A DNA stretch of 45,114 nucleotides, taken from the NCBI RefSeq assembly GCF_003970495.1, contig NZ_RXWW01000091.1, positions 101,920 to 147,033 on the forward strand, given 5' to 3'. Shown piece after piece: positions 17,956-27,690 of this stretch (the stretch's first letter is position 1; every line of letters starts with the position of its first letter). This stretch comes from Staphylococcus pasteuri. Lineage in GTDB: Bacteria > Bacillota > Bacilli > Staphylococcales > Staphylococcaceae. A model generated the notes under the pieces. The model worked only from the letters and a program-made list of their open reading frames with translations, did no database searches and was not told the DNA's origin. The translations under genes and the position numbers were made by a program.

Positions 17956-18873
17956 TTGTTTAGAAAAGGAAACCTTAAATGGTTAAGTGTCTTAGCAACA
18001 ATTATTATGACATTCGTACAATTAGGTGGTGCGCTAGTAACTAAAACTGGTTCGGAAGATGGTTGTGGTTCATCGTGGCCGTTATGTAATGGAGCACTTC
18101 TTCCACAAAACTTACCAATACAAACAATTATTGAATTAAGCCATAGAGCAGTTTCAGGACTTTCATTAATTGTCGTAATATGGCTAGTCATTACCGCTTG
18201 GAAACACATAGGGTATATAAAAGAAATTAAACCATTATCTATCATAAGTATAGGTTTCTTATTATTACAAGCCTTAGTTGGTGCTGCTGCTGTAATCTGG
18301 CAACAAAATGCATATGTATTAGCATTACATTTTGGAATCTCTTTAGTTAGCTTTTCATCAGTATTTTTAATGACATTAATTATTTTCTCAATTGATCAAA
18401 AGTATGAAGCTGACGAATTAATGATTCAAAAACCATTACGTACGTTAACATGGTTAATGGCAATCATCGTATATTTAACTATATACACTGGTGCTTTAGT
18501 AAGACATACTAAATCAAGTCTAGCATATGGTGCTTGGCCAGTACCTTTTGATGATATTGTTCCACATAATGTACATGACTGGGTTCAATTTGCACACCGT
18601 GGTATGGCATTTATTACTTTTATGTGGATTATGATTACGTTTATTCATGCAATTAAAAACTATAGTGATAATCGTACTGTAAGATATGGCTATACAGCTG
18701 CATTTATTTTAGTTATTTTACAAGTAGTAACTGGTGCTTTATCTGTTATTACTAATGTAAATTTATTTATTGCATTGTTGCATGCTTTATTTATTACTTA
18801 CCTATTCGGTATGATTGCTTATTTCATCTTATTAATGTTGAGAACGACAAGAAGTCTTAAAAACAAAGCTTAA
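17956..18873 (+). CDS. ctaA: Haem A synthase
   Basis: 305 residues from a TTG start, close to the 303 residues I recall for S. aureus. Eight membrane helices with the haem-ligand histidines in two four-helix halves ([29 protein letters not shown]). The Firmicute-type extracellular cysteine pair is C37/C44 ([10 protein letters not shown]), with E60 just before H63. It oxidises the haem O methyl group to haem A. The frame opens earlier, with ATGs at 17938 and 17941 inside GATGGGGTG, but these overlap the ribosome-binding site. The TTG at 17956 gives the conserved MFxKxNLKWL start. It is convergent with pycA. Confidence 0.93.
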   Translation: MFRKGNLKWLSVLATIIMTFVQLGGALVTKTGSEDGCGSSWPLCNGALLPQNLPIQTIIELSHRAVSGLSLIVVIWLVITAWKHIGYIKEIKPLSIISIGFLLLQALVGAAAVIWQQNAYVLALHFGISLVSFSSVFLMTLIIFSIDQKYEADELMIQKPLRTLTWLMAIIVYLTIYTGALVRHTKSSLAYGAWPVPFDDIVPHNVHDWVQFAHRGMAFITFMWIMITFIHAIKNYSDNRTVRYGYTAAFILVILQVVTGALSVITNVNLFIALLHALFITYLFGMIAYFILLMLRTTRSLKNKA

Positions 18874-18876
18874 TTA

Positions 18877-18921
18877 TAAAGCCGAAACATTCTTGAATAT
18901 TGAATGTTTCGGCTTTTTTAA
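18877..18921. terminator. Bidirectional terminator between ctaA and pycA
   Basis: 15-bp perfect stem AAAGCCGAAACATTC / GAATGTTTCGGCTTT with a 9-nt loop, T-run on the plus side. It serves convergent ctaA and pycA. Confidence 0.93.
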
Positions 18922-18927
18922 TATTTA

Positions 18928-21900
18928 TTAAGATGGATCTTTTTCTAATTCAATTAATAAATCTCCTGTAGCTATAGCATCTCCATTCGATACTGTGATT
19001 TGTTTTATAGTACCGTCAAATGGTGCTTGTACCGTTGTTTCCATTTTCATTGCTTCTGTAATGAGTAAAGCTTGATTTGCTTTCACTTTATCTCCAACAG
19101 CTACCTTCACTTCTGTGACAGAACCTGGCATTTGTGCCCCAATATGATTTGGATTGGTTTTGTCTGCTTTTGGTTTTACATTTACATTAGCTTTTACACT
19201 TTCATCTTTAATATAAATGCGTCTTGCTTGTCCATTCATTGCATAGTAAATTGTTCGTTGCCCATTTTCATCGGGTTCGCTAATTGTTTCTAGTTTAATA
19301 ATCAATCGTTTACCAGTATCAATTTCTATTTCAACTGTTTCACCGTTTCTCATACCGAATAAAAATGTTGGTGTATCTAACAATGATAGGTCCCCAAATT
19401 GTTCCTTAGTAGCAATAAATTGTTTATAGACTTTAGGATATAGGACATAGCTAATGATATCTTGTTCTGTTACTTCTGTATTTTGAATGTTTGCTAATTC
19501 TTTTCTGACTTCTTCAAAATCAACAGATTCTAAATATTCTCCAGGTCTATTTTCCAATGGCTTTTGACCTTTAAGTATGACTTTTTGCAACTGTGGATTA
19601 AATCCATTTACTGGTTGCCCAATTTCTCCTTTAAAGAAGGATACTACAGATTCTGGGAAATCTAATTTATGTCCTTGATTAATGATATCATCTTCATTTA
19701 AATCATTTTGAACCATGAATAGTGCCATATCTCCTACTACTTTAGAAGAAGGTGTTACTTTAACGATATCTCCAAATAGGAAATTAACACGACGATACAT
19801 ATCTTTTACTTCATCAAAACGTTCACCTAGACCAAGACTTTTAGCTTGTTGGCTTAGATTAGAATATTGTCCACCTGGCATTTCGTGTTGATATATTTCT
19901 GTATTCGGTGACTTAATATCACTTTCAAAATCTGTATAATATGGACGAACTGTAGCCCAGTAATGACTAATTTCTTCAAGTCCTTCTATATCTGTTCTCA
20001 AGTTACGTGGGAATCCATTTAACGCATAATACAATGAATTGGCACTTGGTTGACTTGTCAAACCACTCATTGATGCTACAGCAGTATCAATAATATCTAC
20101 GCCAGCATCTATCGCTTGTTTATATGTTAGTAAACCATTGCCACTTGTATCATGAGTATGCAAATGTATAGGTAAATTAACCGCTGCACGTAAATGACCG
20201 ATTAGTTCATATGCTGCTTTCGGTTTTAATAATCCTGCCATATCTTTAATAGCTAAAATATGGAAACCTTCTCTTTCTAATTCTTTAGCTAATTTGACAT
20301 AATAATCAAGTGTATAAATATTTGATCTTTCTGAGTTTAAAATATCACCAGTATAACAAATTGTTCCTTCAGAAATTTTACCAGCTTGTTGTACCGCTTC
20401 ATTCGCTACTTTCATTTGATCAATCCAGTTTAAAGAATCAAAAATTCTAAAAACATCGACACCAGCTTCTGCACTTTCTTTTACAAATTTTTGTATTACA
20501 TTATCTGGATAATTTTTATATCCTACTGCATTTGAAGCACGTAATAACATTTGGAATAAAACATTGGGAATAGCTTTACGTAGACGTTCTAGACGTTCCC
20601 ATGGATTTTCTTTCAGGAAATTATACGCTACATCAAATGTAGCACCGCCCCACATTTCTAATGAAAAACTATCTTTAAATACTTCTGCAGTTTTAGATGC
20701 AATATTTAACATATCTTTTGTTCTTACTCGAGTAGCTAATAAAGACTGATGTGCATCTCTGAAAGTAGTATCTGTAATGAGTACATCATCTTGTTCTCGT
20801 ACCCATTTCGCTACTCCGTTTGGACCTTGTTGATCTAGTAACTGTTTCGTTCCTGAAAATGTATCTACCTTTGCTTGTGATACTTTAGGAATAGAAGCCG
20901 TTTCATATAACGGTTTAGGTCGCTTTTCAACATTAGGAAATCCATTAATTGTTACATTCCCAATATATTCAAGTGTCTTTGTTCCTCTATCTAATGTTGG
21001 TTGAATGTTAAATAATTCTGGTGTTTCTTCTATAAATTTAGTAGTATAATCTCCACTTCTAAACTGGTCATTTCTCATAACATTAATTAAAAATGGAATA
21101 TTGGTTTTAACCCCACGAATTCTCATTTCTCTTAAAGAACGTTCCATCTTTTCTTCTGCTTGTTTAAATGACATAGCATGTGTAGATAGTTTTACTAATA
21201 AAGAATCATAATACGGTGATATTTCGGCACCTTGGAAACCATCACCTGCATCTAATCGTACACCAAAGCCTCCACTTGATCGATATGCAATAATGGTTCC
21301 TGAATCAGGCATAAAGTCATTTAAAGGATCTTCAGTAGTAATACGACATTGAATTGCATATCCTAATGTTTGAATATCTTCTTGCTTTGGCATACCAACT
21401 TCTTGGCTAAATAATTCGCAACCGTCTGCAACTAATATTTGCGTTTTAACGATATCTATTCCAGTTATCATCTCAGTTATCGTATGTTCTACTTGCACAC
21501 GAGGGTTAACTTCAATAAAGTAAAATTCATTCCCAGACACTAAAAATTCGACCGTTCCTGCATTAACGTAATTAATATGTGACATCAATTGGATTGCCGC
21601 ATCACATATTTCTAAGCGTAATGATTCAGGTAACCCTACAGAAGGTGCTACCTCCACTACCTTTTGATGACGTCTTTGAACCGAACAATCACGTTCATAT
21701 AAATGAACAAGATTACCATATTCATCACCGATAACTTGTACTTCTATATGTTTAGGATTATCGATGTAGCGTTCGATATAAATTTCGCTATTACCAAATG
21801 ATTTTTCAGCTTCTGATTTAGCGCGATGAAATGCATCTTCTAATTCACTGGCTTCACGAACAATTCGCATTCCTTTACCGCCACCGCCACTTGTAGCCTT

Positions 21901-22380
21901 AATCATTAACGGATATCCAGCCTGACTTGCAAAGGCCTTTGCCGCTTCAAAGCTTTCAATAGGTCCATCTGTACCTGGTATCACAGGTAAGTTAGCTTTA
22001 AGTGCAGTTGTTCTTGCTTTAACTTTATCACCAAACATATCTAAGTGTTCTAGATGAGGTCCAATAAATTTAATGCCTTCTTCAGCACATCTACGTGCAA
22101 ATTGTTCATTTTCACTTAAAAAACCGTATCCTGGATGTATAGCATCAACATTTGCTCTTTTAGCTACTTCTATAATTCTTTCGATATTTAAATAACTTTC
22201 TGCTGGTCCTAAATCACTACCTACTAAATAAGATTCATCTGCCTTATATCTATGTAATGATGATTTATCCTCATTAGAATAAATTGCTACTGTACTAATA
22301 TTCAACTCTGCTGCTGCCCTAAAAATTCTGATAGCAATTTCACCACGATTGGCTACTAATAACTTCTTGATGTGTTTCAA
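18928..22380 (-). CDS. pycA: Pyruvate carboxylase
   Basis: 1150 residues from a TTG start, equal to the S. aureus enzyme as I recall it. Order: biotin carboxylase (1 to about 450; KKLLVANRGEIA, ATP-grasp GGGGKGMR, EVNPRVQVEHT), carboxyltransferase (about 530-820; DTTFRDAHQSLLATR, HTHDTSGN), allosteric/tetramerisation region, and a C-terminal biotinyl domain with EAMKMET; the biotinylated lysine is K1112. It carboxylates pyruvate to oxaloacetate to refill the TCA cycle. A GTG at 22392 is in frame but belongs to the GGGGTG ribosome-binding site, so the TTG at 22380 (MKHIKKLLVANRGE) is preferred. The same GGGGTGTTT-to-TTG layout occurs at ctaA. Confidence 0.97.
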   Translation of the reverse strand: MKHIKKLLVANRGEIAIRIFRAAAELNISTVAIYSNEDKSSLHRYKADESYLVGSDLGPAESYLNIERIIEVAKRANVDAIHPGYGFLSENEQFARRCAEEGIKFIGPHLEHLDMFGDKVKARTTALKANLPVIPGTDGPIESFEAAKAFASQAGYPLMIKATSGGGGKGMRIVREASELEDAFHRAKSEAEKSFGNSEIYIERYIDNPKHIEVQVIGDEYGNLVHLYERDCSVQRRHQKVVEVAPSVGLPESLRLEICDAAIQLMSHINYVNAGTVEFLVSGNEFYFIEVNPRVQVEHTITEMITGIDIVKTQILVADGCELFSQEVGMPKQEDIQTLGYAIQCRITTEDPLNDFMPDSGTIIAYRSSGGFGVRLDAGDGFQGAEISPYYDSLLVKLSTHAMSFKQAEEKMERSLREMRIRGVKTNIPFLINVMRNDQFRSGDYTTKFIEETPELFNIQPTLDRGTKTLEYIGNVTINGFPNVEKRPKPLYETASIPKVSQAKVDTFSGTKQLLDQQGPNGVAKWVREQDDVLITDTTFRDAHQSLLATRVRTKDMLNIASKTAEVFKDSFSLEMWGGATFDVAYNFLKENPWERLERLRKAIPNVLFQMLLRASNAVGYKNYPDNVIQKFVKESAEAGVDVFRIFDSLNWIDQMKVANEAVQQAGKISEGTICYTGDILNSERSNIYTLDYYVKLAKELEREGFHILAIKDMAGLLKPKAAYELIGHLRAAVNLPIHLHTHDTSGNGLLTYKQAIDAGVDIIDTAVASMSGLTSQPSANSLYYALNGFPRNLRTDIEGLEEISHYWATVRPYYTDFESDIKSPNTEIYQHEMPGGQYSNLSQQAKSLGLGERFDEVKDMYRRVNFLFGDIVKVTPSSKVVGDMALFMVQNDLNEDDIINQGHKLDFPESVVSFFKGEIGQPVNGFNPQLQKVILKGQKPLENRPGEYLESVDFEEVRKELANIQNTEVTEQDIISYVLYPKVYKQFIATKEQFGDLSLLDTPTFLFGMRNGETVEIEIDTGKRLIIKLETISEPDENGQRTIYYAMNGQARRIYIKDESVKANVNVKPKADKTNPNHIGAQMPGSVTEVKVAVGDKVKANQALLITEAMKMETTVQAPFDGTIKQITVSNGDAIATGDLLIELEKDPS

Positions 22381-22627
22381 GAGTAAAAACACCCCTTTTA
22401 AATATTTAGAATTTTCTAACTACTTATATATTAAAATTTTATCCTATATAGCAATTATTTTCTATAGTTAATATATATTAGTCATAATTCTTTAACTTAA
22501 GTGTCATAAAACCAAAACAAATTATTTTATTTTAATGATTCACTTATAATCAAATAAACTTATCATTAACAATAACTTTATATTATCATTATGTTGAAAG
22601 TATTTCCAGTTTAAAATAATTTACAAA
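22381..22627. other. Intergenic region upstream of pycA
   Basis: A/T-rich stretch between the ftsW terminator and pycA. The only readable signal is a possible minus-strand promoter (TTGCTA, 18-bp spacer, TATATA) some 60 bp before pycA. No ORF, RNA gene or clear riboswitch fold is seen. Confidence 0.4.
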
Positions 22628-22695
22628 TAAAAAAGCTAATCCCTTACCTTTAGAAAATTCACTGTACAGAATTTCACTAAAGAGAGATTAGCTAA
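22628..22695 (-). terminator. Terminator of ftsW
   Basis: On the minus strand AGCTAATCTCT...CTTTAG pairs with the complementary CTAAAG...GGGATTAGCT around a long loop, then TTTTTTA. It lies a few bases after the ftsW stop. Confidence 0.8.
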
Positions 22696-22699
22696 ATAG

Positions 22700-23923
22700 T
22701 TATTGATAACGACGTCTAATATCGATTTTTCGTTGTTTACTTCTAATTTCATCCATTTTAATTTGTTTTGCAGTAATTAAGAGTAATCCCATTGCTATAC
22801 TTAAACTAATCATAGCCGAACCACCAAAACTAATAAACGGTAATGGTACACCTGTTAATGGAATTGTTGCTGATATACCACCTAAGTTTACAAATGTTTG
22901 GCTTCCGATATAACTAGCAATTCCTACACATACTAATTTATAAAAATATGAATTCGTTTTATTAGCTAGTTGGAATGCACGGTAAACAATGAAAAATTCT
23001 AGTAGGATGACAAATAAACCACCTACAAGTCCTAATTCCTCACATATAACCGCAAATATAAAATCGGTATGTGGTTCTGGTAAGTAGCCAAGTTTCATAA
23101 TACTATTTCCAAGTCCCCGACCAAATAATCCACCATTACCTATAGCCATAAGTGAGTTAGATATATGGTAACCTGTACCAGCTTCTGCATTAAATGGATT
23201 AGTTAAGGTACTAAATCTAGCTTCAAGGTAACTTGGTAATAATCCTAAAGCAAGCACTAAAATGGATATCACTATACCTGCAATGACTACCATAATACCG
23301 TATTTCAAAAGATTTTGTACGCCTATACCAGCGTAAAAAATTATTGAAAAGAAAATAATTAAAATTAATAATGTTTGCCCCACGTCTCTTTGTAAAAGTA
23401 CTAGCGCAACACAGCTTGAAACTAAAATAATCGGTGCTGCAATAAGTTTAATTTTATTTCGTACTTGAGGCATTTTCTTCTCTATCATAAACGGTAAGTA
23501 TAAGATGATAGCAATTTTTAATAACTCTGACGCTTGTAAATTCATAAATCCTAAATTGATCCAACTTTTTGAACCATTAATATTTTTACCAATTACAAGT
23601 GTTATTAATAACAAAGCGAATATACCTATCATCATCCACTTTTGAACATTAGGCTTTTTCAATATCTTTACATTCATTATAAATGCCATAAAAAAGACTA
23701 TAACAAAACTCATAATGACGTAAAGTAACTGTCTCGTATAGAAATATGTACCGGATACTTCAGCGCCACCTGTTAATGTACCTTTAGTAGCAGCCACCAT
23801 GCTGGCACTATAAACCATAACTAAACCAATTAAACATAGAATCACATATGTGACTAACAATGGATAATCGATAAATTTAGATGTTTTCCCAATATACCGC
23901 ATTATATTTTTAAAGTTTTTCAT
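22700..23923 (-). CDS. ftsW: Septal peptidoglycan polymerase FtsW (SEDS family)
   Basis: 407 residues, about ten membrane helices. SEDS hallmarks are visible: GSKSWINLGFMNLQASELLKI (first half), the periplasmic PEPHTDFIFAVICEELG motif with conserved Asp and Glu, and GVPLPFISFGGSAMI near the C-terminus. With a class B penicillin-binding protein it polymerises glycan at the division septum from lipid II. The basic C-terminal tail (KQRKIDIRRRYQ) is cytosolic. Position between ylaN and pycA matches the conserved Bacillus/Staphylococcus order. It has its own terminator and is probably monocistronic. Confidence 0.95.
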   Translation of the reverse strand: MKNFKNIMRYIGKTSKFIDYPLLVTYVILCLIGLVMVYSASMVAATKGTLTGGAEVSGTYFYTRQLLYVIMSFVIVFFMAFIMNVKILKKPNVQKWMMIGIFALLLITLVIGKNINGSKSWINLGFMNLQASELLKIAIILYLPFMIEKKMPQVRNKIKLIAAPIILVSSCVALVLLQRDVGQTLLILIIFFSIIFYAGIGVQNLLKYGIMVVIAGIVISILVLALGLLPSYLEARFSTLTNPFNAEAGTGYHISNSLMAIGNGGLFGRGLGNSIMKLGYLPEPHTDFIFAVICEELGLVGGLFVILLEFFIVYRAFQLANKTNSYFYKLVCVGIASYIGSQTFVNLGGISATIPLTGVPLPFISFGGSAMISLSIAMGLLLITAKQIKMDEIRSKQRKIDIRRRYQ

Positions 23924-24232
23924 ATATCAGTTCATCCAATTCAATGTTTTTAAGATTTGTTTAAAGGGAATTAATCGAATATTAATCATTCCCACAAACC
24001 TATCTTTTTATTATAAACTTCTTATGTATCACAAAACAAATATAAACATAATGATTTTACAAAAAGATAAAATGACTGAGAAAATATCAATTATGATACT
24101 ATCTCAGCCACCATTTATACAATGTGTAGGTTGCATTTCACGTTTATATCAAAATGAATTCAAACTATGTTATATCTATACAAATTTGAATTAATATAAA
24201 TAATAACGTTAGATTAAATCAAATCTATAAAA
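23924..24232. other. Intergenic region between ylaN and ftsW
   Basis: About 310 bp, A/T-rich, no ORF. On the minus strand two weak hairpins lie downstream of ylaN: one with AATTCAAA/TTTGAATT arms (24150-24200) and one with GACTGAGA/TCTCAGCC arms (24074-24109). Both have poor T-runs and could be weak terminators. The ftsW promoter must lie here but no convincing -35/-10 pair is seen. Confidence 0.4.
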
Positions 24233-24508
24233 TTAAACATTTGTAAAAGCTTCGTGTAGTTTTGAAAGTTCTTTTTCAAGTCTTAACATAAGTTCTTTGC
24301 CGACTTCTTTGTCAACTAGCCCTAGTTGTACAGCAAAATCTACTTCTTTTTGAAGACCGAACATTTGTGTATCTAAAACTTCTTCATAAAGCGGACAAGA
24401 AGGTACTGTTAGGTTATCCATTTGAACTTTGATTAGCTGTAAAATTCTATCAGCATCTTTGTTCAATTGCTCATATGCCGCATTATTTAATTTCGACTGA
24501 TTAGCCAT
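24233..24508 (-). CDS. ylaN: YlaN family protein (DUF1507), iron-binding Fur antagonist
   Basis: 91 residues starting [21 protein letters not shown], nearly identical in length and sequence to the S. aureus protein as I recall it. All-helical cytosolic dimer family with a conserved [22 protein letters not shown] core. Recent work in Bacillus and S. aureus describes YlaN as an Fe(II)-binding protein that relieves Fur repression and supports iron-sulfur metabolism. The open frame extends upstream to 24547, but GGGGGAG lies 8 nt before the ATG at 24508, so that start is used. It is divergent from ylaL. Confidence 0.93.
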   Translation of the reverse strand: MANQSKLNNAAYEQLNKDADRILQLIKVQMDNLTVPSCPLYEEVLDTQMFGLQKEVDFAVQLGLVDKEVGKELMLRLEKELSKLHEAFTNV

Positions 24509-24655
24509 GACACACACTCCCCCTATCATTTCATTAAATATCTTCAATACTTAAAATTTTATCTTACTAAATGTTAAAAAGCAAGTATCTTTAAAATAAG
24601 TATAACCTATTTTATGATAAAATAATATGAGATAAAAATTTAGGGAGTGGGCAAG

Positions 24656-25138
24656 ATGATTCAAATTAAAGGTGCGGTAAAATTTCCCATCACATTAGAT
24701 AGTACAACTTGGATATTTGACGATCGAAAGGTAAGTATTGAAGACTTAGAAAAAGGTGTCTTTGACGGTACTAAACCAGTTCGATTTGAAGACAATAGAG
24801 AATGGAATCGTGCTATTCTTGAAGGACAAACTAATCCGCCAACGCTTAATTCTGAAATAAAATATAAAAAACGTTCTGTTTTAGAAGGTTCATTTGTGAT
24901 TAACATGACACCATTCTTTAAAACAGCAGAACCACAATCAAACGCAACTGCAATTAAATTATTTAATGATGAAGATTCAGTTGAAGTTCCATTAGATTTA
25001 TTACCATACTTATTCTTCCAATTTGCTAAAGATGGAAAACGTATGTATGACGATAATTCAGTTGATAGTTTTGTATACGATACAGAAAATGGATACAGCT
25101 ACGAATTTAAGTATGTAAAATATATTGAGGTGATTTAA
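24656..25138 (+). CDS. ylaL: YlaL-like conserved protein of unknown function
   Basis: 160 residues from the ATG at 24656, which has AGGGAG 8 nt upstream. A GTG at 24647 is in frame but overlaps that site. The sequence is soluble and mixed alpha/beta: MIQIKGAVKFPITLDSTTWIFDDRK, SFVINMTPFF, then PLDLLPYLFFQFAKDGKRMYDD. No catalytic motif is recognised. Size and position between ylaN and ylaI match Bacillus YlaL. The next gene, ylaI, starts on the base after its stop, so the two are one transcript ending at 25371. Confidence 0.75.
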   Translation: MIQIKGAVKFPITLDSTTWIFDDRKVSIEDLEKGVFDGTKPVRFEDNREWNRAILEGQTNPPTLNSEIKYKKRSVLEGSFVINMTPFFKTAEPQSNATAIKLFNDEDSVEVPLDLLPYLFFQFAKDGKRMYDDNSVDSFVYDTENGYSYEFKYVKYIEVI

Positions 25139-25318
25139 TTGGTTCCTGTTAAATGTATCATTTGTGATACTACAGTTCATATTGATGAAAACACTGTAGA
25201 AGCAAAACAGCTTAGAAACAACCCTATTCGTACTTTTATGTGTGATGATTGTAAAAGTCGCTTAGATACACCTAAACAACCTCAACCTTTTACGTATCAC
25301 GATTCAAAAGAAAATTAA
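25139..25318 (+). CDS. ylaI: YlaI-like small zinc-ribbon protein (DUF2197)
   Basis: 59 residues, read from a TTG start. The sequence VPVKCIICDTTVHIDENTV is followed by FMCDDCKSRLDTP. C6, C9, C35 and C38 form two CxxC pairs, a treble-clef or zinc-ribbon metal site. Size and pattern match the YlaI/DUF2197 family; the function is unknown. The TTG follows the ylaL stop directly, with GAGGTG as ribosome-binding site inside the end of ylaL (EVI codons), so translation is coupled. The gene is short and has a non-ATG start, so it is easily missed. A strong terminator follows. Confidence 0.85.
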   Translation: MVPVKCIICDTTVHIDENTVEAKQLRNNPIRTFMCDDCKSRLDTPKQPQPFTYHDSKEN

Positions 25319-25324
25319 CATAAT

Positions 25325-25371
25325 AAAACCACTCGCTAGTTGTATTATCAACTAGCGAGTGGTTTTTTTGC
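25325..25371. terminator. Terminator between ylaI and typA
   Basis: 18-bp perfect stem AAAACCACTCGCTAGTTG / CAACTAGCGAGTGGTTTT with a 6-nt loop, then T residues. It serves ylaI on the plus strand and can act for typA on the minus strand. Confidence 0.94.
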
Positions 25372-25398
25372 TTATATTTTATTCATGTTAATTAAAAA

Positions 25399-27246
25399 TT
25401 ATTCTTCATCAGACATCATTTGTTTAACACGTTTAGCTTCTTTTTCACGAACTGATTTATTTAAAATTTTCTTTCTCAAACGAATACTTTCAGGAGTTAC
25501 CTCTACTAATTCATCATCATTAATAAATTGTAAAGCCTCTTCAAGCGTTAAAATACGTGGGCGATTCATTGTTTGAGTTTGGTCTTTAGTTGCTGAACGT
25601 ACGTTAGTTTGATGTTTTGTTTTTGTGATATTAACTGTTAAGTCATTTTCACGGTTATGTTCACCAACAATCATACCTTCATAAACTTCAGTACCTGGTT
25701 CCATAAAGTTAGTACCACGGTCCTCTAGACCTAAAATAGCATAAGTACTAGCAGTTCCTTGATCCATTGAAATTAATGCACCATTTCTTCTGCCACCAAT
25801 TTTTGCTTTAATACGAGGTCTAAATTCTTCAAATGTATGGTTAATAATTCCATAACCACGAGTCATTGACATAAATTCAGTAGTGTAACCAATCATACCA
25901 CGTGCAGGTACCATAAAGATTAGACGAGTTAAACCATTATCTGTTGTCATCATGTCTAACATTTCACCTTTACGTGTACCTAAAGATTCGATTACTGCAC
26001 CAGAATTTTCTTGAGGCACTTCACATTGAACTCTTTCAAATGGTTCACACATCACGCCATCTACTTCTTTAAGAATTACTTGAGGTTTAGAAACTTGTAA
26101 TTCATAACCTTCACGACGCATATTTTCAATTAGGATTGATAAATGTAACTCACCACGACCCGCAACGATCCATGCATCAGGTGAATCTGTAGGTGTTACT
26201 TTTAATGATACATCTGTTTCAAGTTGTTGATCTAAACGTTCTTGAATTTGGCGCGCTGTTACAAAGTCACCTTCACGACCAGCAAATGGTGAATTATTGA
26301 CTCTGAATGTCATTTCAAGTGTTGGCTCATCAATACGTAATACTGGTAATGCATCTTGGTGATCATGTGGTGTTACTGTTTCACCAACGTTAATGTCTTC
26401 CATACCAGATACTGCGATTAAGTCACCAGCTTGTGCTTCTTCAATTTCTTCACGTTTTAATCCAAAGTAACCAAAGATTTTAGTTACGCGGAAGTTTTTA
26501 ATAGTGCCATCTAATTTAATAAGTGATACGTTGTCACCAACACGCATTTTACCTCTAAATACTCGGCCAATACCGATACGACCAACGTAATCATTATAGT
26601 CTAATAATGCTACTTGGAATTGTAATGGTTCATCACTGTTATCTATTGGTGCTGGTACGTAATCAATGATTGTTTCGTATAGTGATTGCATGTTTTCATC
26701 TTGTTGTTCAGAATTTAAACTTGCAGTTCCGTTAACAGCTGAAGCATATACAACTGGGAAATCAAGTTGTTCATCATTTGCTTCTAATTCAATAAATAAA
26801 TCTAACACTTCATCAACTACACCTTCTGGTCTTGCTGATGGTTTATCAATTTTATTTACTACTACAACTGGTTTTAAATTTTGTTCTAATGCTTTTTTAA
26901 GTACAAAACGTGTTTGAGGCATAGTACCTTCATATGCATCTACAACTAAGACTACGCCATCAACCATTTTCATGATACGTTCAACTTCGCCACCAAAGTC
27001 AGCATGACCTGGCGTATCTAAAATGTTAATTCTTGTTCCTTTATAGTCTACCGCAGTATTTTTCGCTAATATCGTAATACCACGTTCTCTTTCTAAGTCA
27101 TTAGAGTCCATAGCACGATCGTCAACATGTTCATTCTCTCTAAAAATTCCTGATTGTTTCAATAATTCATCAACTAACGTCGTTTTACCATGGTCAACGT
27201 GCGCAATAATTGCTATATTACGTACATCTTCTCTTATATTCGTCAT
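25399..27246 (-). CDS. typA: Ribosome-associated translational GTPase TypA/BipA
   Basis: 615 residues. G1 AHVDHGKT (15-22), switch-region RERGITI, G3 DTPGH, G4 NKID, then EF-G-like domains II, III and V and the BipA-specific C-terminal domain (GGRRNGALISMDQGTASTYA). It is an EF-G/LepA relative that binds ribosomes and supports large-subunit assembly and stress adaptation. The frame extends 11 codons upstream, but AAAGGA lies just before MTNIREDVRN, which is the conserved start, so 27246 is used. It is divergent from the small membrane protein gene at 27346. Confidence 0.97.
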   Translation of the reverse strand: MTNIREDVRNIAIIAHVDHGKTTLVDELLKQSGIFRENEHVDDRAMDSNDLERERGITILAKNTAVDYKGTRINILDTPGHADFGGEVERIMKMVDGVVLVVDAYEGTMPQTRFVLKKALEQNLKPVVVVNKIDKPSARPEGVVDEVLDLFIELEANDEQLDFPVVYASAVNGTASLNSEQQDENMQSLYETIIDYVPAPIDNSDEPLQFQVALLDYNDYVGRIGIGRVFRGKMRVGDNVSLIKLDGTIKNFRVTKIFGYFGLKREEIEEAQAGDLIAVSGMEDINVGETVTPHDHQDALPVLRIDEPTLEMTFRVNNSPFAGREGDFVTARQIQERLDQQLETDVSLKVTPTDSPDAWIVAGRGELHLSILIENMRREGYELQVSKPQVILKEVDGVMCEPFERVQCEVPQENSGAVIESLGTRKGEMLDMMTTDNGLTRLIFMVPARGMIGYTTEFMSMTRGYGIINHTFEEFRPRIKAKIGGRRNGALISMDQGTASTYAILGLEDRGTNFMEPGTEVYEGMIVGEHNRENDLTVNITKTKHQTNVRSATKDQTQTMNRPRILTLEEALQFINDDELVEVTPESIRLRKKILNKSVREKEAKRVKQMMSDEE

Positions 27247-27345
27247 ATTATAAATTTCCTTTCTTAAGTAAACTCCCACTTTTAATTACAACTTTTTTAT
27301 TATATCATAGATTAGAGAAAAAATAAGTAAAAGGTGGGGTATGGG

Positions 27346-27537
27346 ATGCAACAAAAAAAATCTAAAGGCATATTTTGGGTATTCTCAATTTTAGCTGTAA
27401 TCTTTTTATTGCTTTTTAGTTTTAGTGTTGGTGCTGCAAATGTTCCAATGATGATTTTAACATTTATATTACTCGTTGCAACATTTGGTGTCGGTTTCAC
27501 AGTAAAAAAGAAATATCGTGAAAATAATTGGTTATAA
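27346..27537 (+). CDS. ylaF: Small membrane protein, DUF5325/YlaF-like
   Basis: 63 residues with two hydrophobic segments (about 9-31 and 35-54) framed by basic ends (MQQKKSKG and KKKYRENNWL), so both ends are probably cytosolic. Size, topology and position next to typA match Bacillus ylaF (DUF5325); sequence alone is weak evidence. AAGGTGGGG lies upstream of the ATG at 27346. An in-frame GTG at 27334 is part of that site. Function unknown. Confidence 0.65.
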   Translation: MQQKKSKGIFWVFSILAVIFLLLFSFSVGAANVPMMILTFILLVATFGVGFTVKKKYRENNWL

Positions 27538-27635
27538 ATGATATAACCCCTTAAAAACGAATTAAAACTTCTTTTAACACGAATTCACCATCATTTAATT
27601 TTATTTTAACAATATATTTTCAAAATAAAATTGTA

Positions 27636-27678
27636 AAAGTCCATGGAGGCATTAGAGTCTTCCATGGACTTATTTTTA
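27636..27678. terminator. Bidirectional terminator between the ylaF-like gene and suhB
   Basis: 11-bp stem AAGTCCATGGA / TCCATGGACTT with a 13-nt loop, A-run on the left and T-run on the right. The suhB stop is 13 bp further on. Confidence 0.85.
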
Positions 27679-27690
27679 TCATTGTAGGTA

